From the NCBI GenBank assembly GCA_964017155.1, contig OZ024857.1:11015862-11079861 (forward strand): a stretch of DNA of 64,000 nucleotides, in the 5' to 3' direction. The stretch comes from Oasisia sp. SBJ-2009 (Eukaryota > Annelida > Polychaeta > Sabellida > Siboglinidae). Positions 1 to 13,677 of the stretch are shown piece by piece (position 1 is the stretch's first letter; each line of letters begins with the position of its first letter). The notes below the pieces were generated by a model. That model was not told the DNA's origin and searched no databases. It was given only the letters and a program-made list of their open reading frames with translations. The translations under genes and the position numbers were made by a program.

Positions 1-792
1 TATGCTAAATATTGGCAAACGTCCTTTCTCTGTAGCTGGATAGCTGCGCCAACAATCGGGAAAAAACTCCTTATTAAAACTATATCTTATGAAACTATAG
101 CCACTTTTCGAAAAGAAACAACTCGGAACATATTTATTTAAAACTGCTTTTTCACCATACATTCTAGGCTGTTCCATGCTCCAGCGTTAATGATTACGCC
201 GAATGAGTTTGTTTGTTGCGCCTCATAGCTTGAATTTTAAAGAACGTAGGCTGGTTGGCTTCAAGTGTTAATTTACCATCTGTATTACTATTTTCATCTT
301 GATCTCCAAGTATTTGGCGCAGATATATAAGTGATGGTCGTTGCGAATGGCACGTCTCAAATGATTTACTATGAATTGGCGGACGTACAGACGGAACTGC
401 TTCTCTCGAAAGGAATAAAAAAGAATCGATTATTAAAAACGTAGAACGGTCGCTAGAAATGTTATCAGTTCAGTTGTGGCCCACCGTATGCTACTGCACT
501 CTGTTTCCGATATATATATCGCCATGACCGGGCGAGCATGATTAACTAAACATGACGGTGAATATCTTGTTGAGGCATTATAAAATAATTATGGTTACAT
601 ATAACCGCTAACTTGATATTGCGGCTAGACAAGGAATACGTACTATATATGATAGCCGCAAATTCATGGCTATGAGGGTTGGTTGGCTGGTTGGCTGCTT
701 ATGATGTAGGATTTGCGTCACCGGTGTGATGGATGGTGTTGGTGCGATGGATGGTGTGATACGCTCTAAGAGGAGGAATGGAAACAAAACTA

Positions 793-823
<31 letters not shown>

Positions 824-824
824 G
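793..824. repeat. (GACA)n microsatellite, unit 1
   Basis: About eight copies of a GACA tetramer just beyond the 3' end of H2B. It recurs at 7277-7308 and 13198-13229, and one repeat shorter at about 19694-19722. Confidence 0.9.
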
Positions 825-851
825 CTACTACTCTTTCGTGAGAAAGTGGTT

Positions 852-867
852 GGCTCTGAAAAGAGCC
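852..867 (-). terminator. Histone mRNA 3' stem-loop, H2B unit 1
   Basis: On the minus strand this reads GGCTCTTTTCAGAGCC followed by AACCAC: a 6-bp stem with a TTTC loop. This is the stem-loop bound by SLBP for cleavage of replication-dependent histone mRNA. It lies 33 bases past the H2B stop. Confidence 0.95.
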
Positions 868-900
868 GTTTGGTTTCGTAGCCACACTGGGCGGGGCAGT

Positions 901-1272
901 CTATCGGGTGCTCGTGTATTTGGTGACGGCCTTGGTTCCCTCGCTGACGGCGTGCTTAGCGAGCTCACCGGGCAGAAGCAGACGGACGGCGGTCTGGATC
1001 TCGCGGCTCGTGATGGTCGAACGCTTGTTGTAGTGAGCGAGACGAGAAGACTCGGCGGCGATGCGCTCGAAGATGTCGTTGACAAACGAATTCATGATGC
1101 TCATTGCCTTGCTCGAGATACCGGTGTCGGGATGTACCTGCTTCAGCACCTTGTAGATGTAGATTCCGTAGCTCTCCCTCCTTCGTCGTCGGTGCTTCTT
1201 GTCCCCGCTACGAGGAGCCTTCTTCTTGCTGACGGCCTTCTTGGCGCCCTTCGATGCTGCTTTCGGAGGCAT
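901..1272 (-). CDS. H2B: Histone H2B, unit 1
   Basis: Replication-dependent core histone H2B, 123 residues, intronless; it pairs with H2A in the nucleosome. The basic N-terminal tail ([11 protein letters not shown]...) leads into a run of arginines, then the histone fold from about residue 36 ([19 protein letters not shown]) to the C-terminal helix ([19 protein letters not shown]). The lysine in AVTKY that is ubiquitinated in other animals is present. The protein ends TSTR where most animal H2Bs end TSSK. The start has the context CACCATGC and a weak TATA-like CATAAAGG 61 bases upstream. It is divergent to H2A with 245 bp between the starts, and the stem-loop at 852-867 follows the stop. S-phase expression is expected from the family. 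Confidence 0.98.
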   Translation of the reverse strand: MPPKAASKGAKKAVSKKKAPRSGDKKHRRRRRESYGIYIYKVLKQVHPDTGISSKAMSIMNSFVNDIFERIAAESSRLAHYNKRSTITSREIQTAVRLLLPGELAKHAVSEGTKAVTKYTSTR

Positions 1273-1517
1273 GGTGTACGTGTGTAATTCGAATAGATAC
1301 GAAGAACTGGCGTGTCACATCGACCGCTGAGCCTTTATGGCGCGCGGCTGTGGCGAGGGTAGTCGTTACAGTCACGTGGTCGGCGCGCGTCGCCGCCGCC
1401 GCCGCACGTTAGGCGGGCTTCTAAGCCGCGCAGCACTCTCGGCACGCCGCTGGCCTATAAAAGGAGAGAGCGCGCCGCTCTTCGTCATTCTCTTGTTTAT
1501 CATCAATACAAATAATC
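1273..1517. promoter_or_regulatory. Divergent H2B/H2A promoter, unit 1
   Basis: A 245-bp spacer between two divergent starts. Toward H2A there is TATAAAAG at 1456-1463 and a TCATTC cap-like motif at 1485-1490, about 30 bases on, which suits initiation near 1487. Toward H2B the reverse strand has CATAAAGG at 1333-1340. Between them are an E-box CACGTG at 1373-1378 and a GCC-rich run at about 1390-1405. The sites are read by eye; transcription factor use is not shown. Confidence 0.8.
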
Positions 1518-1892
1518 ATGTCTGGACGCGGTAAAGGTGGAAAGGCGAAGGGAAAGTCCAAGACTCGTTCTTCTCGTGCCGGACTTCAGTTCCCCGTCGG
1601 CCGTATTCATCGTCATCTGCGCAAGGGCAACTATGCTAAACGCGTCGGAGCCGGTGCGCCCGTCTACCTGGCTGCCGTCATGGAGTATCTGGCCGCCGAG
1701 GTTCTCGAGCTGGCAGGAAACGCCGCCCGCGACAACAAGAAGTCGAGGATCATCCCCCGTCACTTGCAGCTCGCCATCCGCAACGACGAGGAGTTGAACA
1801 AGCTCCTGTCTGGCGTCACCATCGCCCAGGGCGGTGTACTGCCCAACATCCAGGCGGTGCTTCTGCCGAAAAAGACACAGAAGGCGAAATAA
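1518..1892 (+). CDS. H2A: Histone H2A, unit 1
   Basis: Replication-dependent core histone H2A, 124 residues, intronless; dimerises with H2B. It begins [21 protein letters not shown], carries the H2A signature AGLQFPV, and has the acidic-patch residues in the NDEELNKLL helix. It ends [10 protein letters not shown], with no SQ(E/D)Y motif, so it is canonical H2A and not H2A.X. Lysine 119-type sites sit in the PKKTQKAK tail. The start at 1518 lies about 30 bases after the inferred cap site, and the stem-loop at 1923-1938 follows the TAA stop. It shares its promoter with H2B. Confidence 0.98.
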   Translation: MSGRGKGGKAKGKSKTRSSRAGLQFPVGRIHRHLRKGNYAKRVGAGAPVYLAAVMEYLAAEVLELAGNAARDNKKSRIIPRHLQLAIRNDEELNKLLSGVTIAQGGVLPNIQAVLLPKKTQKAK

Positions 1893-1922
1893 ATCGTGCG
1901 CGCTTCGTCCTACAAAACAAAC

Positions 1923-1938
1923 GGCTCTTTTCAGAGCC
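1923..1938 (+). terminator. Histone mRNA 3' stem-loop, H2A unit 1
   Basis: GGCTCTTTTCAGAGCC, 30 bases past the H2A stop, followed by ACCACAT and a purine-rich AAGAGGGG about 16 bases on that may be the U7 snRNA histone downstream element. Confidence 0.95.
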
Positions 1939-2147
1939 AACCACATCCTCCAAGAGGGGTTCTGCTACTCATTTTATTACTGCTCGTGTTATTTGTATAA
2001 CGTTCCAGTCTTTCGTGTCCGCGTCTGTCTGTTCCGTCTACACGTATGTCAACCGTGCCACTTTTCGTACACACCCGTACTATTACTAATGTTAATAATA
2101 TTGGCATACTAATAATATTTTCCTAATTTCATTGTAAGTGTGCTTTA

Positions 2148-2242
2148 TTGTGTTGTGTTGTGTTGTGTTGTGTTGTGTTGTGTTGTGTTGTGTTGTGTTG
2201 TGTTGTGTTGTGTTGTGTTGTGTTGTGTTGTGTTGTGTTGTG
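2148..2242. repeat. (GTGTT)n pentamer microsatellite, unit 1
   Basis: About 19 perfect TGTTG pentamers downstream of H2A. The array is 95 bases in units 1 and 2 and about 105 in unit 3. It is absent from unit 4. Confidence 0.95.
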
Positions 2243-3467
2243 ATCTGTGTTATTAGAATGTATTCTTCGTCTTCATTTGCTTCTGCATCGAAAGTATGTT
2301 TATTTGCATCTACCAATTACCAAGTGAACTTGATTCATCGGTCAGTTTTTTCAAAACGTATTTTCAGTTAATTTGGGTTAATTCATATTATTCAGGGTGG
2401 TTTATTTGTGTGCGTTTGTCAACATATGAAATAGTCAAACGCAACATTGCGATTCGAAAAACACACGTGTTAAGACAGTGGAATTATGTCAATGACAGAT
2501 TGTTTATATCCGAAATCTAAGCATGCATGCAGCAAGATGACGATACGACAAGTGATACTTTTATTAGGACAATCCTTGGCGGCATGCTTCGTTTTTTAAG
2601 GGATTCTTTGTTACCCGGAATGAGTTATGTCTTGTCCCAATTTATAATGAAAATGGACTTTTTGAGAACTCTAATCTATGTAGTGTATACAATTGTGTTA
2701 AATTTTATTATTATAAATTTGCTATGGAAAGTTATATTATATATTTATTTTTATTTATCAGTAATAACCATGCCACATTCTGTCAACAAAGGCGGATCGA
2801 GCCGACACTAGATACACCGCGTACGCCGAGTCATTTGTGACAAGAAAGGGAATCTATCTTTCGATATATTATCAGGGTTATTAGTGATTAATTAAGAAAC
2901 TATTTCACTGAAATGGGTTACATGAAATAGCTATATTAATAAAACATATATTACATTATATTCTTATACAATTTCTATTCACCACAATTTGGGACTCAAA
3001 AGAATCGCTTCCGTGTTCCTGTCACACATCTTTCCGCTTATTATAATCGTACAAATTCAACGATCCTATGTAGAGTCAACAGCACCGACAGCCACACCGG
3101 AAAACATGCCCGCTCTAATGCACTGATGTCAGAACAGGTACATTAAACAAATTATAAAAAAAAACTACCTTATTCCGTACGCAATGAAATAAGGTCTAAC
3201 TTAGGCTTGACCCCTCACGAAAATCGTACGACATCACCACGGCAACATAACTGTGCCTCGACTTCGCGCACGCAACGCGTACGTTAGCGAGACGAGAGAA
3301 TTTTACAATGGAAACGACGAGCTGCGTGAAGACACACAGCAAAGCGGGTCAGTTTAGAGTTAATTGAGTGAACATGCCGTTTGATATTTTGATTGCACAA
3401 TACACACAGACACACATTGACACGTCAGACATATTGAGGTAGCAATCTCTTTTGTGTGAAATTGGTT
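2243..3467. other. H2A-H3 spacer, unit 1, no gene seen
   Basis: AT-rich spacer. Open frames here are short and lack any recognisable domain. The stretch 2864-3437 is present in units 1 and 3 but precisely missing from unit 2. Confidence 0.8.
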
Positions 3468-3483
3468 GGCTCTGAAAAGAGCC
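3468..3483 (-). terminator. Histone mRNA 3' stem-loop, H3 unit 1
   Basis: Reverse strand GGCTCTTTTCAGAGCC followed by AACCAA, 35 bases past the H3 stop. Confidence 0.95.
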
Positions 3484-3518
3484 GTTTGTTGTGGGTGGGA
3501 GTCGCGACTGGCACTGAC

Positions 3519-4121
<603 letters not shown>

Positions 4122-4853
4122 TGATTTTGTGTGTTCGTTTTTGTTTTCTAACTGATTTTTGTACTAATCCCTGTGTAAAAGTGACGTTTTTAATGTGTGT
4201 ATCTGGTACTATGGTGTGCATGCTGCATTTGCGACGCATCTGTGAGCCGACATCTGCACAACTGTGTCACACTAAGCAAAACCGTCTGTTTAAAGCATAC
4301 TAGCCGCATGACTAAACAAGCACTCGCGACCGAGAAGGCGGAGTTTATTTCGAGCCCCTTCCGGATGTTTCTTACGGTTATTTTTTCTTTCTAAATGATG
4401 TGTACTGTAACCGTTTCGTGAGACTGACGTTTTGACAACGTCGATGTGTTACCACGTTAGGTATACTTGTTTTGTAGTACATTTATTGATGGCTAAACGC
4501 ACACATCGGTCTCATTATACAGATATATGTTGTTCAGGCCGTCTTGCCGCTTGACTAGACAAGGACACAACGGAGGAGGCGGAGATGATTTCGAGCCCCT
4601 AGAGGTTTGGTATCTGCTTTTATGGTGATTTTTAGTTTAAAACTCTCTTTCACGCGTTAGTCTCTGTTTGAATATGACATTTTTACAAAGATTTTGATGC
4701 ACCGTGGTATGTAGACTGAGACGTAAACAAACGCGCGCGATTAAGGAGCGGTGAAGCTTGAAGGTGGCAACCAACTGCAGTAACACTCTTACCGTCTGTC
4801 AGTTAATTAACACCTGAGTCTCCGAGGAGATTACTAGAGTACGGATTTGTTAG

Positions 4854-4885
4854 ACCATAGATATAAATAGATTTATATCTATGGT
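4854..4885. repeat. Perfect hairpin in H3-H4 spacer, unit 1
   Basis: A perfect 14-bp inverted repeat, ACCATAGATATAAA with a 4-base loop and its complement. Repeated at 10764-10795 and 17269-17300. Confidence 0.85.
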
Positions 4886-5273
4886 TAGACCAATACTTTG
4901 TGCAATTCATTTCTCGTGTGCAAACTGTTAATGCCGCGTAAACGGTTACTCTGTCAGTTTGCTTTTTAATCGACTGCTAGAGACTCTATTGCCTACTGAC
5001 GTATGCATGTATAGTACCCATACGTGATCAAAGTAAATATATCTGCGTTTGCACACAGTACAATGTAGCCAATAGTGAAGTAGTAATTATAAATCTGATA
5101 GGTTAACGGCAGCTGACAGATCATGCCTGTTATACTCGTATAATATGCCTGTGGTGCCTACAAACGTCAATTATTAGCATTATTTGGCTGCACTCTGATC
5201 CATTTTGCCTACTTGATTGTATGCGTTCTTTATTTGTGAATGGACAGCATTTTAATAATAATATTGTACTTGC

Positions 5274-5274
<1 letters not shown>

Positions 5275-5322
<48 letters not shown>
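5275..5322. repeat. (AG)n microsatellite, unit 1
   Basis: About 24 AG dinucleotides before the H4 3' end. Lengths differ between units. Confidence 0.95.
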
Positions 5323-5327
<5 letters not shown>

Positions 5328-5417
5328 GTAATAGAGAATGTAGTGTATAGGACACGTATATACACATTTAGTTAACAGTCACTCGATGTAGCAAAACACT
5401 TTTGTGAAGATGTGGTT

Positions 5418-5433
5418 GGCTCTGAAAAGAGCC
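5418..5433 (-). terminator. Histone mRNA 3' stem-loop, H4 unit 1
   Basis: Reverse strand GGCTCTTTTCAGAGCC followed by AACCAC, 26 bases past the H4 stop. Confidence 0.95.
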
Positions 5434-5459
5434 GTTTGTTTCCGCTTCCGTGTGAGAAT

Positions 5460-6009
<550 letters not shown>

Positions 6010-6484
6010 CCGCCCGACTACCAACCGTTTTCTTTGTTATTTTGACGCGAATCGAGGAAACAAATAACTCAATCAATATTATGCAGATGTAAATTCTTAA
6101 TACGGAATGCTTAAATTTCAATAGGCGCCGAGCACGGCCGTTTCCGTTTGCGCCTATCGACCCATGTAACTCGCATCTACCCACCATTGTTACAAAAGGC
6201 TTGTCTAATCTCCAACGTGTACAAATTGTTTAGCACGTGTGATAATCTAGGCCCGTCGTTTCTCACCATCAATACCACTAGGTAAAAAGTAGTTGCATTT
6301 GCTTTCAATTGTAATTCAAATTTAATTCAAATTTAATTCAAATTGCCTACACCTACATAGGCCTACAGTATTCTTTCTACTCAACTGCCGACACACTGAT
6401 GTTAAGCAGCTATATTACTCGGATATCCCTGGGACCCTTAGTTCGTACTTGCTTACAAACAAACAATCTGTTTATTCCTAAAGC
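6010..6484. other. H4-H2B intergenic spacer, no gene seen
   Basis: AT-rich spacer with three TTCAAATTTAA repeats near 6311-6345. The same sequence continues into unit 2 and leads to H2B. The corresponding stretch at 1-780 and in other units shows no supported gene. Confidence 0.7.
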
Positions 6485-7276
6485 TATGCTAAATATTGGC
6501 AAACGTCCTTTCTCTGTAGCTGGATAGCTGCGCCAACAATCGGGAAAAAACTCCTTATTAAAACTATATCTTATGAAACTATAGCCACTTTTCGAAAAGA
6601 AACAACTCGGAACATATTTATTTAAAACTGCTTTTTCACCATACATTCTAGGCTGTTCCATGCTCCAGCGTTAATGATTACGCCGAATGAGTTTGTTTGT
6701 TGCGCCTCATAGCTTGAATTTTAAAGAACGTAGGCTGGTTGGCTTCAAGTGTTAATTTACCATCTGTATTACTATTTTCATCTTGATCTCCAAGTATTTG
6801 GCGCAGATATATAAGTGATGGTCGTTGCGAATGGCACGTCTCAAATGATTTACTATGAATTGGCGGACGTACAGACGGAACTGCTTCTCTCGAAAGGAAT
6901 AAAAAAGAATCGATTATTAAAAACGTAGAACGGTCGCTAGAAATGTTATCAGTTCAGTTGTGGCCCACCGTATGCTACTGCACTCTGTTTCCGATATATA
7001 TATCGCCATGACCGGGCGAGCATGATTAACTAAACATGACGGTGAATATCTTGTTGAGGCATTATAAAATAATTATGGTTACATATAACCGCTAACTTGA
7101 TATTGCGGCTAGACAAGGAATACGTACTATATATGATAGCCGCAAATTCATGGCTATGAGGGTTGGTTGGCTGGTTGGCTGCTTATGATGTAGGATTTGC
7201 GTCACCGGTGTGATGGATGGTGTTGGTGCGATGGATGGTGTGATACGCTCTAAGAGGAGGAATGGAAACAAAACTA

Positions 7277-7307
<31 letters not shown>

Positions 7308-7335
7308 GCTACTACTCTTTCGTGAGAAAGTGGTT

Positions 7336-7351
7336 GGCTCTGAAAAGAGCC
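7336..7351 (-). terminator. Histone mRNA 3' stem-loop, H2B unit 2
   Basis: Same 6-bp stem and TTTC loop as in unit 1, on the minus strand 33 bases past the stop. Confidence 0.95.
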
Positions 7352-7384
7352 GTTTGGTTTCGTAGCCACACTGGGCGGGGCAGT

Positions 7385-7756
7385 CTATCGGGTGCTCGTG
7401 TATTTGGTGACGGCCTTGGTTCCCTCGCTGACGGCGTGCTTAGCGAGCTCACCGGGCAGAAGCAGACGGACGGCGGTCTGGATCTCGCGGCTCGTGATGG
7501 TCGAACGCTTGTTGTAGTGAGCGAGACGAGAAGACTCGGCGGCGATGCGCTCGAAGATGTCGTTGACAAACGAATTCATGATGCTCATTGCCTTGCTCGA
7601 GATACCGGTGTCGGGATGTACCTGCTTCAGCACCTTGTAGATGTAGATTCCGTAGCTCTCCCTCCTTCGTCGTCGGTGCTTCTTGTCCCCGCTACGAGGA
7701 GCCTTCTTCTTGCTGACGGCCTTCTTGGCGCCCTTCGATGCTGCTTTCGGAGGCAT
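7385..7756 (-). CDS. H2B: Histone H2B, unit 2
   Basis: Second H2B copy, 123 residues, identical in protein sequence to the unit 1 copy, including the unusual TSTR C-terminus. It is divergent from the H2A at 8002 with the same 245-bp spacer. No disruption is seen. Confidence 0.98.
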   Translation of the reverse strand: MPPKAASKGAKKAVSKKKAPRSGDKKHRRRRRESYGIYIYKVLKQVHPDTGISSKAMSIMNSFVNDIFERIAAESSRLAHYNKRSTITSREIQTAVRLLLPGELAKHAVSEGTKAVTKYTSTR

Positions 7757-8001
7757 GGTGTACGTGTGTAATTCGAATAGATACGAAGAACTGGCGTGTC
7801 ACATCGACCGCTGAGCCTTTATGGCGCGCGGCTGTGGCGAGGGTAGTCGTTACAGTCACGTGGTCGGCGCGCGTCGCCGCCGCCGCCGCACGTTAGGCGG
7901 GCTTCTAAGCCGCGCAGCACTCTCGGCACGCCGCTGGCCTATAAAAGGAGAGAGCGCGCCGCTCTTCGTCATTCTCTTGTTTATCATCAATACAAATAAT
8001 C
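7757..8001. promoter_or_regulatory. Divergent H2B/H2A promoter, unit 2
   Basis: Same layout as unit 1, shifted by 6484: TATAAAAG at 7940-7947 for H2A, reverse CATAAAGG at 7817-7824 for H2B, E-box CACGTG at 7857-7862. Confidence 0.8.
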
Positions 8002-8376
8002 ATGTCTGGACGCGGTAAAGGTGGAAAGGCGAAGGGAAAGTCCAAGACTCGTTCTTCTCGTGCCGGACTTCAGTTCCCCGTCGGCCGTATTCATCGTCAT
8101 CTGCGCAAGGGCAACTATGCTAAACGCGTCGGAGCCGGTGCGCCCGTCTACCTGGCTGCCGTCATGGAGTATCTGGCCGCCGAGGTTCTCGAGCTGGCAG
8201 GAAACGCCGCCCGCGACAACAAGAAGTCGAGGATCATCCCCCGTCACTTGCAGCTCGCCATCCGCAACGACGAGGAGTTGAACAAGCTCCTGTCTGGCGT
8301 CACCATCGCCCAGGGCGGTGTACTGCCCAACATCCAGGCGGTGCTTCTGCCGAAAAAGACACAGAAGGCGAAATAA
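8002..8376 (+). CDS. H2A: Histone H2A, unit 2
   Basis: Second H2A copy, 124 residues, protein identical to unit 1. Canonical H2A with TQKAK end. The stem-loop follows at 8407-8422. Confidence 0.98.
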   Translation: MSGRGKGGKAKGKSKTRSSRAGLQFPVGRIHRHLRKGNYAKRVGAGAPVYLAAVMEYLAAEVLELAGNAARDNKKSRIIPRHLQLAIRNDEELNKLLSGVTIAQGGVLPNIQAVLLPKKTQKAK

Positions 8377-8406
8377 ATCGTGCGCGCTTCGTCCTACAAA
8401 ACAAAC

Positions 8407-8422
8407 GGCTCTTTTCAGAGCC
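8407..8422 (+). terminator. Histone mRNA 3' stem-loop, H2A unit 2
   Basis: GGCTCTTTTCAGAGCC, 30 bases past the stop, with the AAGAGGGG purine-rich stretch downstream. Confidence 0.95.
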
Positions 8423-8631
8423 AACCACATCCTCCAAGAGGGGTTCTGCTACTCATTTTATTACTGCTCGTGTTATTTGTATAACGTTCCAGTCTTTCGT
8501 GTCCGCGTCTGTCTGTTCCGTCTACACGTATGTCAACCGTGCCACTTTTCGTACACACCCGTACTATTACTAATGTTAATAATATTGGCATACTAATAAT
8601 ATTTTCCTAATTTCATTGTAAGTGTGCTTTA

Positions 8632-8726
8632 TTGTGTTGTGTTGTGTTGTGTTGTGTTGTGTTGTGTTGTGTTGTGTTGTGTTGTGTTGTGTTGTGTTGT
8701 GTTGTGTTGTGTTGTGTTGTGTTGTG
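8632..8726. repeat. (GTGTT)n microsatellite, unit 2
   Basis: Pentamer array of the same length as in unit 1. Confidence 0.95.
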
Positions 8727-9377
8727 ATCTGTGTTATTAGAATGTATTCTTCGTCTTCATTTGCTTCTGCATCGAAAGTATGTTTATTTGCATCTACCAA
8801 TTACCAAGTGAACTTGATTCATCGGTCAGTTTTTTCAAAACGTATTTTCAGTTAATTTGGGTTAATTCATATTATTCAGGGTGGTTTATTTGTGTGCGTT
8901 TGTCAACATATGAAATAGTCAAACGCAACATTGCGATTCGAAAAACACACGTGTTAAGACAGTGGAATTATGTCAATGACAGATTGTTTATATCCGAAAT
9001 CTAAGCATGCATGCAGCAAGATGACGATACGACAAGTGATACTTTTATTAGGACAATCCTTGGCGGCATGCTTCGTTTTTTAAGGGATTCTTTGTTACCC
9101 GGAATGAGTTATGTCTTGTCCCAATTTATAATGAAAATGGACTTTTTGAGAACTCTAATCTATGTAGTGTATACAATTGTGTTAAATTTTATTATTATAA
9201 ATTTGCTATGGAAAGTTATATTATATATTTATTTTTATTTATCAGTAATAACCATGCCACATTCTGTCAACAAAGGCGGATCGAGCCGACACTAGATACA
9301 CCGCGTACGCCGAGTCATTTGTGACAAGAAAGGGAATCTATCTTTCGGGTAGCAATCTCTTTTGTGTGAAATTGGTT

Positions 9378-9393
9378 GGCTCTGAAAAGAGCC
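9378..9393 (-). terminator. Histone mRNA 3' stem-loop, H3 unit 2
   Basis: Same stem-loop on the minus strand. It lies only about 30 bases from the unit 2 deletion junction (9347/9348), so the deletion spares it. Confidence 0.95.
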
Positions 9394-9428
9394 GTTTGTT
9401 GTGGGTGGGAGTCGCGACTGGCACTGAC

Positions 9429-10031
<603 letters not shown>

Positions 10032-10763
10032 TGATTTTGTGTGTTCGTTTTTGTTTTCTAACTGATTTTTGTACTAATCCCTGTGTAAAAGTGACGTTTT
10101 TAATGTGTGTATCTGGTACTATGGTGTGCATGCTGCATTTGCGACGCATCTGTGAGCCGACATCTGCACAACTGTGTCACACTAAGCAAAACCGTCTGTT
10201 TAAAGCATACTAGCCGCATGACTAAACAAGCACTCGCGACCGAGAAGGCGGAGTTTATTTCGAGCCCCTTCCGGATGTTTCTTACGGTTATTTTTTCTTT
10301 CTAAATGATGTGTACTGTAACCGTTTCGTGAGACTGACGTTTTGACAACGTCGATGTGTTACCACGTTAGGTATACTTGTTTTGTAGTACATTTATTGAT
10401 GGCTAAACGCACACATCGGTCTCATTATACAGATATATGTTGTTCAGGCCGTCTTGCCGCTTGACTAGACAAGGACACAACGGAGGAGGCGGAGATGATT
10501 TCGAGCCCCTAGAGGTTTGGTATCTGCTTTTATGGTGATTTTTAGTTTAAAACTCTCTTTCACGCGTTAGTCTCTGTTTGAATATGACATTTTTACAAAG
10601 ATTTTGATGCACCGTGGTATGTAGACTGAGACGTAAACAAACGCGCGCGATTAAGGAGCGGTGAAGCTTGAAGGTGGCAACCAACTGCAGTAACACTCTT
10701 ACCGTCTGTCAGTTAATTAACACCTGAGTCTCCGAGGAGATTACTAGAGTACGGATTTGTTAG

Positions 10764-10795
10764 ACCATAGATATAAATAGATTTATATCTATGGT
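10764..10795. repeat. Perfect hairpin in H3-H4 spacer, unit 2
   Basis: Same 14-bp perfect inverted repeat as at 4854-4885. Confidence 0.85.
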
Positions 10796-11183
10796 TAGAC
10801 CAATACTTTGTGCAATTCATTTCTCGTGTGCAAACTGTTAATGCCGCGTAAACGGTTACTCTGTCAGTTTGCTTTTTAATCGACTGCTAGAGACTCTATT
10901 GCCTACTGACGTATGCATGTATAGTACCCATACGTGATCAAAGTAAATATATCTGCGTTTGCACACAGTACAATGTAGCCAATAGTGAAGTAGTAATTAT
11001 AAATCTGATAGGTTAACGGCAGCTGACAGATCATGCCTGTTATACTCGTATAATATGCCTGTGGTGCCTACAAACGTCAATTATTAGCATTATTTGGCTG
11101 CACTCTGATCCATTTTGCCTACTTGATTGTATGCGTTCTTTATTTGTGAATGGACAGCATTTTAATAATAATATTGTACTTGC

Positions 11184-11184
<1 letters not shown>

Positions 11185-11243
<59 letters not shown>
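11185..11243. repeat. (AG)n microsatellite, unit 2
   Basis: Longest of the three AG arrays. Confidence 0.95.
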
Positions 11244-11246
<3 letters not shown>

Positions 11247-11338
11247 GTGTAATAGAGAATGTAGTGTATAGGACACGTATATACACATTTAGTTAACAGT
11301 CACTCGATGTAGCAAAACACTTTTGTGAAGATGTGGTT

Positions 11339-11354
11339 GGCTCTGAAAAGAGCC
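11339..11354 (-). terminator. Histone mRNA 3' stem-loop, H4 unit 2
   Basis: Same stem-loop on the minus strand, 26 bases past the H4 stop. Confidence 0.95.
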
Positions 11355-11380
11355 GTTTGTTTCCGCTTCCGTGTGAGAAT

Positions 11381-11930
<550 letters not shown>

Positions 11931-13197
11931 CCGCCCGACTACCAACCGTTTTCTTTGTTATTTTGACGCGAATCGAGGAAACAAATAACTCAATCAATAT
12001 TATGCAGATGTAAATTCTTAATACGGAATGCTTAAATTTCAATAGGCGCCGAGCACGGCCGTTTCCGTTTGCGCCTATCGACCCATGTAACTCGCATCTA
12101 CCCACCATTGTTACAAAAGGCTTGTCTAATCTCCAACGTGTACAAATTGTTTAGCACGTGTGATAATCTAGGCCCGTCGTTTCTCACCATCAATACCACT
12201 AGGTAAAAAGTAGTTGCATTTGCTTTCAATTGTAATTCAAATTTAATTCAAATTTAATTCAAATTGCCTACACCTACATAGGCCTACAGTATTCTTTCTA
12301 CTCAACTGCCGACACACTGATGTTAAGCAGCTATATTACTCGGATATCCCTGGGACCCTTAGTTCGTACTTGCTTACAAACAAACAATCTGTTTATTCCT
12401 AAAGCTATGCTAAATATTGGCAAACGTCCTTTCTCTGTAGCTGGATAGCTGCGCCAACAATCGGGAAAAAACTCCTTATTAAAACTATATCTTATGAAAC
12501 TATAGCCACTTTTCGAAAAGAAACAACTCGGAACATATTTATTTAAAACTGCTTTTTCACCATACATTCTAGGCTGTTCCATGCTCCAGCGTTAATGATT
12601 ACGCCGAATGAGTTTGTTTGTTGCGCCTCATAGCTTGAATTTTAAAGAACGTAGGCTGGTTGGCTTCAAGTGTTAATTTACCATCTGTATTACTATTTTC
12701 ATCTTGATCTCCAAGTATTTGGCGCAGATATATAAGTGATGGTCGTTGCGAATGGCACGTCTCAAATGATTTACTATGAATTGGCGGACGTACAGACGGA
12801 ACTGCTTCTCTCGAAAGGAATAAAAAAGAATCGATTATTAAAAACGTAGAACGGTCGCTAGAAATGTTATCAGTTCAGTTGTGGCCCACCGTATGCTACT
12901 GCACTCTGTTTCCGATATATATATCGCCATGACCGGGCGAGCATGATTAACTAAACATGACGGTGAATATCTTGTTGAGGCATTATAAAATAATTATGGT
13001 TACATATAACCGCTAACTTGATATTGCGGCTAGACAAGGAATACGTACTATATATGATAGCCGCAAATTCATGGCTATGAGGGTTGGTTGGCTGGTTGGC
13101 TGCTTATGATGTAGGATTTGCGTCACCGGTGTGATGGATGGTGTTGGTGCGATGGATGGTGTGATACGCTCTAAGAGGAGGAATGGAAACAAAACTA

Positions 13198-13228
<31 letters not shown>

Positions 13229-13256
13229 GCTACTACTCTTTCGTGAGAAAGTGGTT

Positions 13257-13272
13257 GGCTCTGAAAAGAGCC
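13257..13272 (-). terminator. Histone mRNA 3' stem-loop, H2B unit 3
   Basis: Same stem-loop on the minus strand. Confidence 0.95.
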
Positions 13273-13305
13273 GTTTGGTTTCGTAGCCACACTGGGCGGG
13301 GCAGT

Positions 13306-13677
13306 CTATCGGGTGCTCGTGTATTTGGTGACGGCCTTGGTTCCCTCGCTGACGGCGTGCTTAGCGAGCTCACCGGGCAGAAGCAGACGGACGGCGGTCT
13401 GGATCTCGCGGCTCGTGATGGTCGAACGCTTGTTGTAGTGAGCGAGACGAGAAGACTCGGCGGCGATGCGCTCGAAGATGTCGTTGACAAACGAATTCAT
13501 GATGCTCATTGCCTTGCTCGAGATACCGGTGTCGGGATGTACCTGCTTCAGCACCTTGTAGATGTAGATTCCGTAGCTCTCCCTCCTTCGTCGTCGGTGC
13601 TTCTTGTCCCCGCTACGAGGAGCCTTCTTCTTGCTGACGGCCTTCTTGGCGCCCTTCGATGCTGCTTTCGGAGGCAT
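13306..13677 (-). CDS. H2B: Histone H2B, unit 3
   Basis: Third H2B copy, 123 residues, protein identical to the others. Divergent to H2A at 13923. Confidence 0.98.
   Translation of the reverse strand: MPPKAASKGAKKAVSKKKAPRSGDKKHRRRRRESYGIYIYKVLKQVHPDTGISSKAMSIMNSFVNDIFERIAAESSRLAHYNKRSTITSREIQTAVRLLLPGELAKHAVSEGTKAVTKYTSTR

Noticed and set aside
778..1287. 169-codon plus-strand frame across H2B
   Set aside because: Antisense shadow of H2B; composition follows the reverse frame of the histone.
2527..2811. 94-codon frame with hydrophobic stretches between H2A and H3, repeated in three units
   Set aside because: Its recurrence follows from the array itself. It has no recognisable domain and lies in AT-rich spacer.
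2864..3437. Transposon explanation for the 574-bp presence/absence
   Set aside because: No terminal inverted repeats or target-site duplication that I could confirm; deletion is simpler.
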